Part shown: piece by piece, positions 48,141-57,091 of the stretch
How the letters are laid out: the number at the start of each line of letters is the position of its first letter
Numbering within the stretch: position 1 is the first letter of the stretch
Assembly (NCBI RefSeq): GCF_015082335.1
Contig: NZ_BLRL01000002.1
Coordinates: 124,001 to 188,000, forward strand
DNA from: Moritella sp. F3
GTDB lineage: Bacteria > Pseudomonadota > Gammaproteobacteria > Enterobacterales > Moritellaceae
Direction: 5' to 3'
DNA length: 64,000 nucleotides
The notes under the pieces: model-generated
The model's database searches: none
What the model saw: only the letters and a program-made list of their open reading frames with translations
Told to the model about the DNA's origin: nothing
Made by a program: the position numbers and the translations under genes

Positions 48141-50027
48141 TTACTCCTTAAAGAATTGATCTACAATCGCTACATCTTGATATAGTGGGTGAAACTCACC
48201 ACTATCGACTTTAATTTTTGCTGACGCATAGTTTTTAGGTGCTTTCTTATTTAGGCGGATAAGCACTTTTTGGAGCGTGGTTTCTACCATGAAATATTCA
48301 TCTTTGGGTGCTGAATTACCTGCTACCATATTTTTTAAATCACTAATCCCTTCTGAAAATGAAAGCATTAGCCAAATATCATTTTCTGACGCGACCAATT
48401 TGTGACTGGGGCAATCAAAACAACCCATGAAGTCAATACAGCGCCCAGTATCTTTTGAGAAGTCGATACCTAGTTGCTTCATACGCCTTGCTTCCGCATC
48501 CAGCTTTTCAGGTGTCGCACCTTGACATCGAACACCACAGGGGGTTTTCATGAGCGGTCTATTGTCGCCACGAGCCCCTTGTAGACGCTGTTTATAGTCG
48601 TAATCACTTAGAATATCGCTGTGCATGACCTTTGCATTTTCAACTGCTTTAGTAATCGTTTCGCCTTTAGCTACCGACATTTGAGCAGAAAATGTAGCAT
48701 TAAGATTGCTGTCATGGTCAGACTGAACGCCGCTTGAATAAGATTTAGCAACCAAATTAACGGTATTATTAAGCCCCTCAGACACCAAAAAGATATCTTC
48801 GGTGACTCGCATCAAGGTATCTGATTTTGTAGCTCTAAAACGCATTGTATTAACCTTCACTCCCGTTACTTTTACAAGCTGCTTATTGAGGCTTGCAAGA
48901 CTACTCCCGCAATAATCCACCGTAAACACATTGCCTTTAGTATCAAAATAGGGGCAGAGTGGATGTGTTTTTGAATAAGCAATACCAAGTTCTTGATACA
49001 TTATCTTTGATGTTTTAACCCAAGCACTAATTAGTGCTTTGGTGCGCTTACTGAAACCTGCTTTATTATCTATTTCTTTATCATTAGCTCTGTGTTTTAC
49101 AGAATCAAAAACATATCGACCACTACCAATGTCTTTAAATTTCACATCGGCAAAAGTAACAGAGGCGAGAGGAGTTTTATTCATTCCTGTTAGCATGGAA
49201 AAAACAAAGAACCAATTTCGGGAGGCATGATTAAAAAACACTATCTTATTTAACTTCTCAGACGGTATTTGTGCTTTTTTTTCAAACCGGGATTTCATGC
49301 AGCTTTTGAAACCTGATCTCGCCGATGCTATCTTAAGATTTGACCACCCCTTGCCTTTAACAACTTCAGCAAAAGCGACCTCATCATAAAAAGGGTGAGT
49401 ATCAAGAAACTCACCTTTTTCAATGGCCTCTTTAAAAGCGACCGCGCCTTTTATCAAAACAGTTGAAATGTGCTTTAATTCATTCTCAACGTGGAAAGCT
49501 TGTCCAGTTAATGGGCTAGCTACCTTTACTGATGGCAAGGCATAGCCATCAGCGTCTCTGCCCCATTGACGGAGTAGGTAAGTTAAAGTTCTCCGAATAA
49601 ATTGTGATCTTGATATCTCCTGACCTTTTTCTTTCTGTGAGTTATAGTGTCGAATGCAGCCTTTCATAACATTATTATCAAAAATGTCACCTTGAAACTG
49701 AATGTTATCGATATATCTAAAATAGCTAACAAGCCCATTAAATATACTATTCATTGTTTTAGAGTTACCTAACGTCTGCACAGCTTCATAAATGGCTCTA
49801 ACAACGATATCTCGATTGGCAAGCGTTTGAGCTTGAGTGGCGATTTGTTTAACTGTAGGTACATTAAAATAGCGCAAACGCTTGAAATATACATTCAATC
49901 CTTTGCCATCATTTAGCACCATATTTTCAATATGCAGCACCTTTGGAGAGGTAGCTTTTTTCTCTATGGAGACCTTAGTGCGCTTCCGACCTTTTTTACC
50001 AATACGCTTATCTTCATCTTGGCTCAT
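48141..50027 (-). CDS. Recombinase-like protein with degenerate active site (VPA1269-type)
   Basis: 628 residues, positioned between two tyrosine recombinases and sharing their overall plan, but the catalytic residues are mostly lost. The first Arg position reads TGMNKTPLASV, HxxR reads NTMRFRAT, and only a Tyr in LVAKSYSSG remains. A Cys cluster (CGVRCQGAT and CIDFMGCFDCPSHK) follows. It overlaps the upstream recombinase by 4 bp (ATGA), so production is coupled. It is likely a structural or DNA-binding partner. It fits the VPA1269 family seen beside GMT genes, by context. Confidence 0.7.
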   Translation of the reverse strand: MSQDEDKRIGKKGRKRTKVSIEKKATSPKVLHIENMVLNDGKGLNVYFKRLRYFNVPTVKQIATQAQTLANRDIVVRAIYEAVQTLGNSKTMNSIFNGLVSYFRYIDNIQFQGDIFDNNVMKGCIRHYNSQKEKGQEISRSQFIRRTLTYLLRQWGRDADGYALPSVKVASPLTGQAFHVENELKHISTVLIKGAVAFKEAIEKGEFLDTHPFYDEVAFAEVVKGKGWSNLKIASARSGFKSCMKSRFEKKAQIPSEKLNKIVFFNHASRNWFFVFSMLTGMNKTPLASVTFADVKFKDIGSGRYVFDSVKHRANDKEIDNKAGFSKRTKALISAWVKTSKIMYQELGIAYSKTHPLCPYFDTKGNVFTVDYCGSSLASLNKQLVKVTGVKVNTMRFRATKSDTLMRVTEDIFLVSEGLNNTVNLVAKSYSSGVQSDHDSNLNATFSAQMSVAKGETITKAVENAKVMHSDILSDYDYKQRLQGARGDNRPLMKTPCGVRCQGATPEKLDAEARRMKQLGIDFSKDTGRCIDFMGCFDCPSHKLVASENDIWLMLSFSEGISDLKNMVAGNSAPKDEYFMVETTLQKVLIRLNKKAPKNYASAKIKVDSGEFHPLYQDVAIVDQFFKE

Positions 50028-51619
50028 TTCAAATCCTCCAATGAATCAAATGCACCAATATAATCAAGCACATCTTCGTAAATTTCATCAGCAGACGGGA
50101 TATCTTGAGCAATTTTCAAATATAGCATCGTCGTACTAATATTTTCATGTCCAAGCAATGCTGAGACTCTATCGAGCGCATCATCAGGTGTAATAACGGG
50201 ATTACCGTGTTCATCCTTTTTATTGAGCAAATGACGGAAAATATTTACCGCAAATGTAGATCTGAGATTATGAAGAGAACCAGCGATAGGGTGCTCTAAT
50301 CCTTTTGAAAAATTTGCCGTATTACGCACCTCAACCCAACGGCTAGTAAAGTCTTGCAGCCGTGTAAACATCGGTTTTCCCGACTGAGTGATAAATAAAT
50401 AATCAAGGTTTGGATTGATCGCATCATCACCTTCAAACCAATGAGTATGATCTTGTTCTGCTTGTTCCTTGCACCACGCTTTGAATTTCTTTAAACGTTT
50501 TTTATATCTATCCGACTGTGTGTACTCATAAAGCATTTGCATCATTAAGGCTGGAATAATGGTAACTCGACTTTTATTTTTTTCAGCATTCCCCTGAGCT
50601 GTTTTAGTAAGAGAGCCATACTTATCACCGACACCCAAATCTAGAACTAGCTTTTTAAAGACCTCTTTGCCGTCTACAATCTGAGTTTCAGGTTTGACAA
50701 CTTGCCCTAAATGGAGACTAGCCGCCTCCTCTCGGCGTAAGCCCGTATTGCGGCATATCATCGGATGCAAGCAAAACTCAATAGGAAGAGAGTGCAATTT
50801 ATTATCGTCGCCGTGACGGATAACCCTGCGCGATTTCATCAAAATATTTTGTAAAATTTTCCATTCACCATCCATAAAAGGCTTAAGGTCACGACGAAGA
50901 TGACTGAGCTTTGTACCACCACTGCGAGAAGGTTTGGCAAACTTAATCCGCATATCAGTGGTATGAACTTGCTTAGAGTGATAAGCCTTCATGCTAGAAG
51001 CTGAACCTTCAAAATGAATTGATATGATTTCAAACTGGAATGGAGGATTGTTAAAGCGAATACCTTGTCTTAATAAATGTTTATAGAAACCAACAACACT
51101 GCTCATGTATTGACGAACAGTTGTTTTTGCTAATACGCCATCAGTCGCTAACTGTTTCATACCGTCACGATACTGATAAGTTAACTTATCGAATTTATTA
51201 CGTGGAAAGTAGTTCCAAGCGGGGCGAGGGGCATCGTATAGTGGGTCAAAATCAGCTTCATCATATTCTGCGTCCCAAGCTGCTTGCTTGTCTAAAATAA
51301 AGGTGAAATAGTGAGCGAGACCTTGAGCATCGGTTGCCAACTCAAGTACACCATCATCAATAGTTTTAGCCATTAAAAATTCATTCACCTCATCCAATGA
51401 GGTGTAGCTGATTAACTTATTAGTATCGTCATACTCAGCGACATAGAGTAAAGAGAGCTTCTTGATAGTGGTACGCTTACCATTGTCTCGATATTTAACT
51501 TGAGGCTCACCATTATCATCAATATAAACGAGAGGTTTCTGGTACGTATAATTAGGTATTATTGAGATCTCCACCTCAAATCGATTAAGCGCCTTATTTG
51601 TATTTGATTCAACTGACAT
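50024..51619 (-). CDS. gmtY: Tyrosine recombinase (GmtY-like)
   Basis: 531 residues. The catalytic domain has Arg in NTGLRREEAASLHL, HxxR in LHNLRSTFAVNIF, and the His and Tyr in LLGHENISTTMLYLKIAQ, so all five positions are intact. The N-terminal 200 residues include a SAM-like core-binding domain (TTVRQYMSSVVGFYKHLLRQGI). It is the first gene of the four-gene recombination operon, 100 bp from the island's right end, and its start is 19 bp downstream of a LexA-type box. It should catalyse strand exchange at the island ends. Family naming by architecture. Confidence 0.85.
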   Translation of the reverse strand: MSVESNTNKALNRFEVEISIIPNYTYQKPLVYIDDNGEPQVKYRDNGKRTTIKKLSLLYVAEYDDTNKLISYTSLDEVNEFLMAKTIDDGVLELATDAQGLAHYFTFILDKQAAWDAEYDEADFDPLYDAPRPAWNYFPRNKFDKLTYQYRDGMKQLATDGVLAKTTVRQYMSSVVGFYKHLLRQGIRFNNPPFQFEIISIHFEGSASSMKAYHSKQVHTTDMRIKFAKPSRSGGTKLSHLRRDLKPFMDGEWKILQNILMKSRRVIRHGDDNKLHSLPIEFCLHPMICRNTGLRREEAASLHLGQVVKPETQIVDGKEVFKKLVLDLGVGDKYGSLTKTAQGNAEKNKSRVTIIPALMMQMLYEYTQSDRYKKRLKKFKAWCKEQAEQDHTHWFEGDDAINPNLDYLFITQSGKPMFTRLQDFTSRWVEVRNTANFSKGLEHPIAGSLHNLRSTFAVNIFRHLLNKKDEHGNPVITPDDALDRVSALLGHENISTTMLYLKIAQDIPSADEIYEDVLDYIGAFDSLEDLK

Positions 51620-51638
51620 AGTAATCTCACGTATATAA

Positions 51639-51654
51639 CTGTATATTTAAACAG
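51639..51654 (-). promoter_or_regulatory. LexA (SOS) box upstream of recombinase operon
   Basis: CTGTATATTTAAACAG has the CTGT-N8-ACAG LexA core. With flanks it matches 17 of 20 positions of the gammaproteobacterial consensus. It sits 19 bp upstream of the gmtY-like start, overlapping the only room for its promoter, so LexA should repress the recombinases until DNA damage. Confidence 0.8.
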
Positions 51655-51718
51655 TACAGGTATATTCTCATGTTATAAAGTTATTTGTGAAGATTTATTT
51701 TATCAGTTAATTATTGTA
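51655..51718. other. Island right end
   Basis: 64 bp between the LexA box and the MFS fragment. It contains TTGTGAA (51685-51691), inverted relative to TTCACAA at the left end, and ATTTATTTTAT in the same orientation as at the left end. Likely recombinase-binding arm sequences. Confidence 0.55.
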
Positions 51719-52798
51719 AACAACTTTGCGATCGAGAATGCCGCGTTTACTGGCGCCGAAATAGGCACGCTACAATCAATTCGAGAAATACCCGGGTTAC
51801 TGGCTTTCACTGCCGCGTTTGTATTACTGATATTAACCGAGCAGGTATTTGCAATTATCGCCTTATCGTTACTCTGTATTGGTGTAGCCATAACCGGATT
51901 TTTCCCGTCGGTGTATGGCTTGTATGCCACGACGGTGCTGATGTCTGTGGGTTTTCATTATTACGAAACCATCAACCAATCGTTAAGCCTGCAATGGTTT
52001 AGTAAAGCCGAAGCACCTGCACAGCTAGGCCGTCTGCTCGCGATTAAATCTTTTGCCGCCCTCTTTACCTTTGCGGGTATCTGGCTCGCATTTACGGTGT
52101 TTGAAGCCGATTACATTACTGTTTACATGATCTGTGGTCTACTCGGTTTAGCGATCACAGCATGGTTAGCGACACATAAACCAGAAGTCAGCCATGTCGA
52201 AGTACAACACAAAAAACTGATTTTACGTAAGCGCTATAGCTTGTATTATTTACTGACATTTTTGTCTGGTGCGCGTCGTCAAATCTTTGTCGTATTCGCC
52301 GGCTTCTTAATGGTGGAGAAGTTTGGTTACGGCGTTGCAGAGATAACGACCTTATTCATGCTTAACCATGTCATCAATCTGTATTTAGGGCCTAAAATTG
52401 GCGCTTGGATTGGCCGTGTCGGTGAGCGGCGCGCGTTAACCATTGAATACACAGGTCTTATCTGTGTCTTTGTTGGTTATGCCTTAGTGGAGTCAGCCGA
52501 GTGGGCAGCAGTACTGTATGTCGTTGACCACCTGTTCTTTGCCATGGCTATTGCGCTTAAAACCTACTTCCAAAAGATTGCCGACCCGAAAGATATTGCC
52601 GGCAGCATGGGCGTAAGTTTCTCGATTAATCATATTGCTGCTGTGGTTATTCCGGTTATCTTCGGCTTGATCTGGTTATATGATCCGTCGTTAGTGTTTT
52701 ACGCAGGTGCCGCTATTGCTTGCTTATCTTTAATACTAAGCCGTTTTGTACCCGTGACGTACAAATCAGAATCAAGCGTGAACGATAACGCAGTTTGA
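51719..52798 (+). pseudogene. MFS transporter, 3' part, separated by the island
   Basis: An open frame from the junction (NNFAIENAAFTGAEIGTLQSIREIPG) through about eleven membrane helices to the stop at 52798, 359 residues. It lacks the N terminus and half of TM1, which are at 32659-32799. An internal ATG at 51911 could initiate a shortened product without the first two or three helices, but function is doubtful. Excision of the island would restore the gene. Confidence 0.9.
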
Positions 52799-52833
52799 TG
52801 ATGAGTAACGGCAACTAACGCTACAACACGTTC

Positions 52834-53742
52834 TCATTTATCTCTTAATTCCCAGCGTTCATCAATAAAACGATAACGCTGTAACAACTCAATCAAGCTT
52901 TCTAATACAGGTCCTCCAGCATGACTTCGAGAGACTAAGCAGCCAACAGAAGTTAACCAGCCATGATATTCGTGAGCAACAGGTAAAGAGATTATTTTAC
53001 CTTGGTTAATACTCTCTTTTACTCGCAGTTCTGGGACATTAGCCCAGCCAATGCCTTGCTGTACGAGTCCTACAAGTATTTGATGCGTATTAGCATACCA
53101 AGTCATGGCACTAATGCCGTAGCTAAACCAAAGTTCTTTCTGTTTGGCACTGCGATGCACACATTGACGGTATCTTTTTAAATCAGCATCTTGAACTATA
53201 GATAGTCGAGTTAACTCATGCTCGGGCGATGAGATTGTGAGAAAGCGAGCTTGACCAAGAAGAAAGAAATCCATATCCACTTTCAATTCGCCATCAGCGT
53301 AAACGATCCCAAGTTGGACTTGTCCAGAGCGAACTAATTCTTCAATATCAAACGTTGAAGCGGTGATTATTTCAAAATTAGTGATCGGAAACTGGTTTGC
53401 TAGCGGTGCCAGTATTTGTAAAAAATCATCACTAATTAAACTCTCATCGATCGCAATCACCAGCTCATGCTCATACTCTTTGGCCAAAGCCTCGACCTTC
53501 TGATCAAAGTATTTCTGTTGATGCAGTAATGATTTAGCAATCGGTAGTAGTGCTTTGCCGTTTTCAGTTAACGCCGGCGTATTTTTTTCACGATTAAATA
53601 GTGGCTGATTGATTGCGATTTCTAGATTTGAAATCGCTTGGCTTACGCCTGACTGTGCACGTTTCAATTTACGTGCCGCTGCCGAAAAGGATCCACTTTC
53701 ACATACAGTAACAAAAACCTTTAACTGCTCAAAGCTATACAT
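52834..53742 (-). CDS. LysR-family regulator, probable controller of the PACE pump
   Basis: 302 residues. HTH FEQLKVFVTVCESGSFSAAARKLKRAQSGVSQAISNLE, then a LysR effector domain. It is divergent from the PACE efflux gene at 53874 with a 131-bp shared promoter region. A LysR regulator next to a PACE gene is the known arrangement for aceR/aceI in Acinetobacter, so biocide- or polyamine-responsive control is likely. The effector is not readable from sequence. Confidence 0.88.
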   Translation of the reverse strand: MYSFEQLKVFVTVCESGSFSAAARKLKRAQSGVSQAISNLEIAINQPLFNREKNTPALTENGKALLPIAKSLLHQQKYFDQKVEALAKEYEHELVIAIDESLISDDFLQILAPLANQFPITNFEIITASTFDIEELVRSGQVQLGIVYADGELKVDMDFFLLGQARFLTISSPEHELTRLSIVQDADLKRYRQCVHRSAKQKELWFSYGISAMTWYANTHQILVGLVQQGIGWANVPELRVKESINQGKIISLPVAHEYHGWLTSVGCLVSRSHAGGPVLESLIELLQRYRFIDERWELRDK

Positions 53743-53873
53743 AGCAACTCGATGACTGAAGATATTTGACTTAGGCTATCACGATTCGTGATAGCTGTTA
53801 ACTTTATCTATTCATTTCCCCTGCCATAATTGCCACTTAATTATGTGTTAACAATGTTTTATTGGAGAGATTT

Positions 53874-54320
53874 ATGAGTACGTTAGAAAGAGTTTTTCAT
53901 GCCGCGTTATTTGAAGTATTGGCTTTGATCCTATCAATCACAGGTTTGGCTGTATTTACAGATCACGATATTAACTCACTATCAGGAACAATGCTCGTTA
54001 TCGCAACCATCGCGATGATATGGAACTATTGCTTCAATTGGTTCTTTGACCGCTTTGCTAAGGGAGACAGAGATAAACGCTCATTTTCACTGCGCATAGT
54101 GCACGTTATTTTATTTGAGGCTGGCTTGTTGTTTTTCACCATTCCCGTCATGGCTTATCTTTTAGAAGTGAGTCTTTGGCAAGCCTTTGTCATGGATCTC
54201 GGCGTTACCATTTTTATTACTATTTATGCGTTTATGTTCAATTTAACTTACGATCACATCAGGATATTTGTACAACAAAATCGTCATATTAAAACTCAAA
54301 TTAATTCGCCTTATAACTAA
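53874..54320 (+). CDS. PACE family efflux transporter (AceI-like)
   Basis: 148 residues, four membrane helices arranged as two bacterial-transmembrane-pair repeats: ERVFHAALFEVLALIL in the first and LRIVHVILFEAGLLFF in the second, each with the R...H...FE motif of the PACE family. The glutamate in helix 1 is the proton-coupling residue in AceI. Exports cationic biocides such as chlorhexidine or short-chain diamines in studied members. GGAG precedes the ATG at 53874, so the TTG at 53862 is rejected. A terminator follows at 54340. Confidence 0.9.
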   Translation: MSTLERVFHAALFEVLALILSITGLAVFTDHDINSLSGTMLVIATIAMIWNYCFNWFFDRFAKGDRDKRSFSLRIVHVILFEAGLLFFTIPVMAYLLEVSLWQAFVMDLGVTIFITIYAFMFNLTYDHIRIFVQQNRHIKTQINSPYN

Positions 54321-54339
54321 TATATAGCCAGGCACAAAA

Positions 54340-54373
54340 AAGGGCCATCACATTATATGATGGCCCTTCTATT
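54340..54373 (+). terminator. Rho-independent terminator after PACE gene
   Basis: An 11-bp perfect stem (54340-54350 with 54358-54368, 7-nt loop), then a T-rich tail. The preceding A-run could let it also serve the minus strand. Confidence 0.85.
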
Positions 54374-54428
54374 TTTACTCAGTCATTCACTCACTGAAAA
54401 CAAGCACCGATTACTCGGCTAATGCTTA

Positions 54429-56012
54429 TTATTTGCTTGCGAGGTATTCTTCATAAGTACCGTCAAAATCAACGATACCGTTTGGCGTGATATCCCAGAT
54501 ACGAGTCGCAACTGTAGATACGAACTCACGGTCATGAGAGATGAACAGTAATGTACCTTCATATTTCTCAAGAGACATGTTCAATGCTTCGATTGATTCC
54601 ATATCCATGTGGTTTGTTGGTTCATCCATTAACAATACATTAGGACGTTGCATCATCAATTTACCGTAAAGCATACGACCTTTTTCACCACCAGATAACA
54701 CACTTACTTTCTTGCTAATGTCATCATTAGAGAATAGTAAACGACCTAGGAAACCACGAACAGTTTGATCGTCATCGCCTTTTTCTTTCCACTGGTTCAT
54801 CCACTCCATTAGCGTTAGATCTTCTTCGAAGTATGATTCGTGATCCTGAGCATAATAAGCGATGTTTACGTTTTCAGACCATTTGTACTCACCCGCATCT
54901 GGAGTAAGTTCGTCTGCTAACATACGCATTAATGTCGTTTTACCAACACCATTGGTACCGATAATTGCGATACGTTCACCAACTTCAACCATACTCTTGA
55001 AGTTAGAGAATAACGGACCTTCATCAAAGCCTTTTGTTAAACCTTGAATTTCTAGTGCATTACGGTAAAGCTGTTTTTCTTGCTCGAAACGAATAAATGG
55101 CGTTTGACGGCTAGATACTTTAACTTCATCAAGCTCAATTTTATCAAGACGTTTAGCACGTGATGATGCTTGTTTTGCTTTTGATGCGTTTGCAGAGAAA
55201 CGCGCAACGAATGCTTTAAGCTCCGTAATTTGCGCTTCTTTTTTCGAGTTGCTTGTTAGTAGTTGTTCACGTGCTAGTGCAGCAGCAAACATGTAGTCAT
55301 CATAGTTACCAGGGTAAACGCGTAGTTCACCGAAATCTAGGTCAGCCATGTGAGTACAAACACTGTTTAAGAAATGACGGTCATGCGAAATGATTACCAT
55401 TGTGCTTTGACGTGCGTTTAGTGTTTCTTCTAACCAGTCAATCGTTGCGATATCCAAGTTATTCGTTGGTTCGTCAAGTAGTAAGATATCTGGATCAGAG
55501 AATAGTGCTTGTGCTAGTAGTACACGCAGTTTCCAACCTGGAGCAACTTCGCTCATTAGGCCATAATGTAGTTCTACTGGGATACCAACACCGATTAATA
55601 GTTCACCCGCACGAGATTCAGCTGTGTAGCCGTCCATCTCTGCAAATTCACTTTCTAGATCGCCAACACGCATACCATCTGCTTCAGACATATCTGGGTT
55701 AGCATAAATTGCGTCGCGTTCTTCTTTCACAGTCCACATTTCTGCGTGGCCCATGATCACAGTATCAATTACCGTGTTAGTTTCGAATGCGAATTGATCC
55801 TGACGTAATTTACCAAGGCGTTCGTTCTCATCAAGTTTCACATTACCAGAGCTTTGATCTAAATCGCCACCTAGGATTTTCATGAATGTTGATTTACCAC
55901 AACCGTTAGCACCGATTAAACCGTAACGGTTACCGCCACCAAATTTTACTGAGATATTTTCAAAAAGTGGCTTGGCACCGAACTGCATTGTAATATTTGC
56001 TGTGCTAATGAT
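54429..56012 (-). CDS. ybiT: ABC-F ATPase YbiT
   Basis: A ribosome-associated ABC-F protein with two ATPase domains: Walker [13 protein letters not shown] and [11 protein letters not shown], signatures [15 protein letters not shown] and [14 protein letters not shown], Walker [13 protein letters not shown] and [12 protein letters not shown], and a charged linker ([19 protein letters not shown]). It is collinear with E. coli YbiT. The first ATG in frame (55988) corresponds to internal Met9 of E. coli YbiT and has no ribosome site. Upstream in frame, [11 protein letters not shown] matches VSSNVTMQFG, and AGGAG (56021-56025) lies 8 nt before ATC 56012 and 11 nt before ATT 56009. A rare non-AUG start (ATC or ATT) is therefore likely. 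Confidence 0.95.
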   Translation of the reverse strand: MISTANITMQFGAKPLFENISVKFGGGNRYGLIGANGCGKSTFMKILGGDLDQSSGNVKLDENERLGKLRQDQFAFETNTVIDTVIMGHAEMWTVKEERDAIYANPDMSEADGMRVGDLESEFAEMDGYTAESRAGELLIGVGIPVELHYGLMSEVAPGWKLRVLLAQALFSDPDILLLDEPTNNLDIATIDWLEETLNARQSTMVIISHDRHFLNSVCTHMADLDFGELRVYPGNYDDYMFAAALAREQLLTSNSKKEAQITELKAFVARFSANASKAKQASSRAKRLDKIELDEVKVSSRQTPFIRFEQEKQLYRNALEIQGLTKGFDEGPLFSNFKSMVEVGERIAIIGTNGVGKTTLMRMLADELTPDAGEYKWSENVNIAYYAQDHESYFEEDLTLMEWMNQWKEKGDDDQTVRGFLGRLLFSNDDISKKVSVLSGGEKGRMLYGKLMMQRPNVLLMDEPTNHMDMESIEALNMSLEKYEGTLLFISHDREFVSTVATRIWDITPNGIVDFDGTYEEYLASK

Positions 56013-56240
56013 AGGGAACGCTCCTGTCCAGAAAATGGACTAAAATATAGATTACTGAATTTTAAGTTGGCGGAGTATATCACCTAATGTGATGTAAATC
56101 ACGTAGTCTGATTAGTAAAAAGAAGTGAATAACTGAAAATATTACTTTGGGGCTTATTTGACGAATGAACTGACTGCATCCTTGCAATCTAAGCAGTGTT
56201 TTTAACTGCTTTTTGGTAAATCGCTATTTATATGAGGGCG

Positions 56241-56885
56241 CTAAACGACCGCAGTTGGTACTTGCGAGAATAATAACCATGCGCCAAGTAATACAAACAC
56301 TGAGCCCATAATCTTATGCTGATAGATATGAAAGCGTTCGTTGGTTAATAATGATTTACCTAATGTGCCTACAGTAACCACTAGCAATAAGTTAAACAAT
56401 AAGCCTAGTATATTAAGTAGTAAGCCTAGCGCTAACATCTGCTCGCCAGATGACGTCTCGATATTTGATGACACAAACTGCGGTAAAAACAGAACAAAGA
56501 ATAACAATGCTTTTGGATTTAATAGATTGCTGAATACCGCTTTACGATACAATGAACGCGCCATTTTACTGGTTTGATTTACTTCTGGTGCCACAACCGA
56601 ACTAGTGCGTAAACAATCCCAACCCATTTTTAATAAATACAAACCACCCAAGAAATGCAGCGCTTTAAGGGCTATCGGGCTCATGGCGATCATCGCAGAA
56701 ACACCCATCGCCGCTAATAACGTCAAGATAATACCTGATGTTGCGTTACCTAAGCTGGCAAATAATCCTACCTTGCGGCCATAACTTAAGCTTGAGCTGG
56801 CAATCAACAACATATCAGGGCCTGGAATAAGTAATAACGCTACAACAGCAGTTAAATAGACGGGTAAAATAGAGAAATCAATCAT
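56241..56885 (-). CDS. LysE/RhtB family amino-acid exporter
   Basis: 214 residues, six membrane helices. The N-terminal LLIPGPDMLLIASSSLSYGRKVGLFASLGNATSG is the RhtB/LysE signature (PGPxxL, GxxxGxxxGxxxG). It exports homoserine, threonine or related amino acids in studied relatives; specificity is unknown here. It has no adjacent lrp-type regulator; a LysR gene lies 207 bp further along on the same strand and ends before it. Confidence 0.9.
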   Translation of the reverse strand: MIDFSILPVYLTAVVALLLIPGPDMLLIASSSLSYGRKVGLFASLGNATSGIILTLLAAMGVSAMIAMSPIALKALHFLGGLYLLKMGWDCLRTSSVVAPEVNQTSKMARSLYRKAVFSNLLNPKALLFFVLFLPQFVSSNIETSSGEQMLALGLLLNILGLLFNLLLVVTVGTLGKSLLTNERFHIYQHKIMGSVFVLLGAWLLFSQVPTAVV

Positions 56886-57091
56886 GAAGGGTTCGCATTA
56901 CAAAAAAAGGAACTGGATTGTAATACAATTATTAATATAATCACCTACTTTTTAATCTAAAAGTGAAATCAATAACCACTTAACAGGCTGGAGTTAAAAC
57001 ATCGCGCTACATTAATGAAAAAATAACGCGTGATGAGCCATTCATAAGTGATAAGTCATTTACATCAGCAGTGATTAAAGTGAAGCAGCAG

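Larger units (their letters stand above)
32800..51718. mobile_element. 18.9-kb genomic island (GMT-like) with integron cassettes and defence-type cargo
   Basis: The boundaries are set by the split MFS gene. The right end has four overlapping or adjacent minus-strand recombination genes behind a LexA-type box. The left end has a divergent ParB-like/unknown gene pair. Cargo lies between, mostly as plus-strand gene cassettes with attC sites. No tRNA gene, phage structural gene, transposase or integron integrase is seen. There is no obvious long target duplication; only TA is shared at the two junctions. Inverted TTCACAA (32800-32806) and TTGTGAA (51685-51691) lie near the ends, and both ends also carry ATTTATTTTAT in direct orientation. 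The architecture agrees with Gamma-Mobile-Trio islands described in Vibrio; family assignment of the proteins is by architecture and not by search. Confidence 0.9.

Noticed and set aside
32800-51718. Island as a prophage or a plain IS-mediated transposon
   Set aside because: No capsid, tail, terminase, replication or transposase genes are seen. The only mobility genes are the tyrosine-recombinase module and a dead resolvase fragment.
51911-52798. Independent MFS gene starting at ATG 51911
   Set aside because: The reading frame and transporter homology continue upstream to the island junction at 51719, and the missing N terminus is found at 32659-32799.
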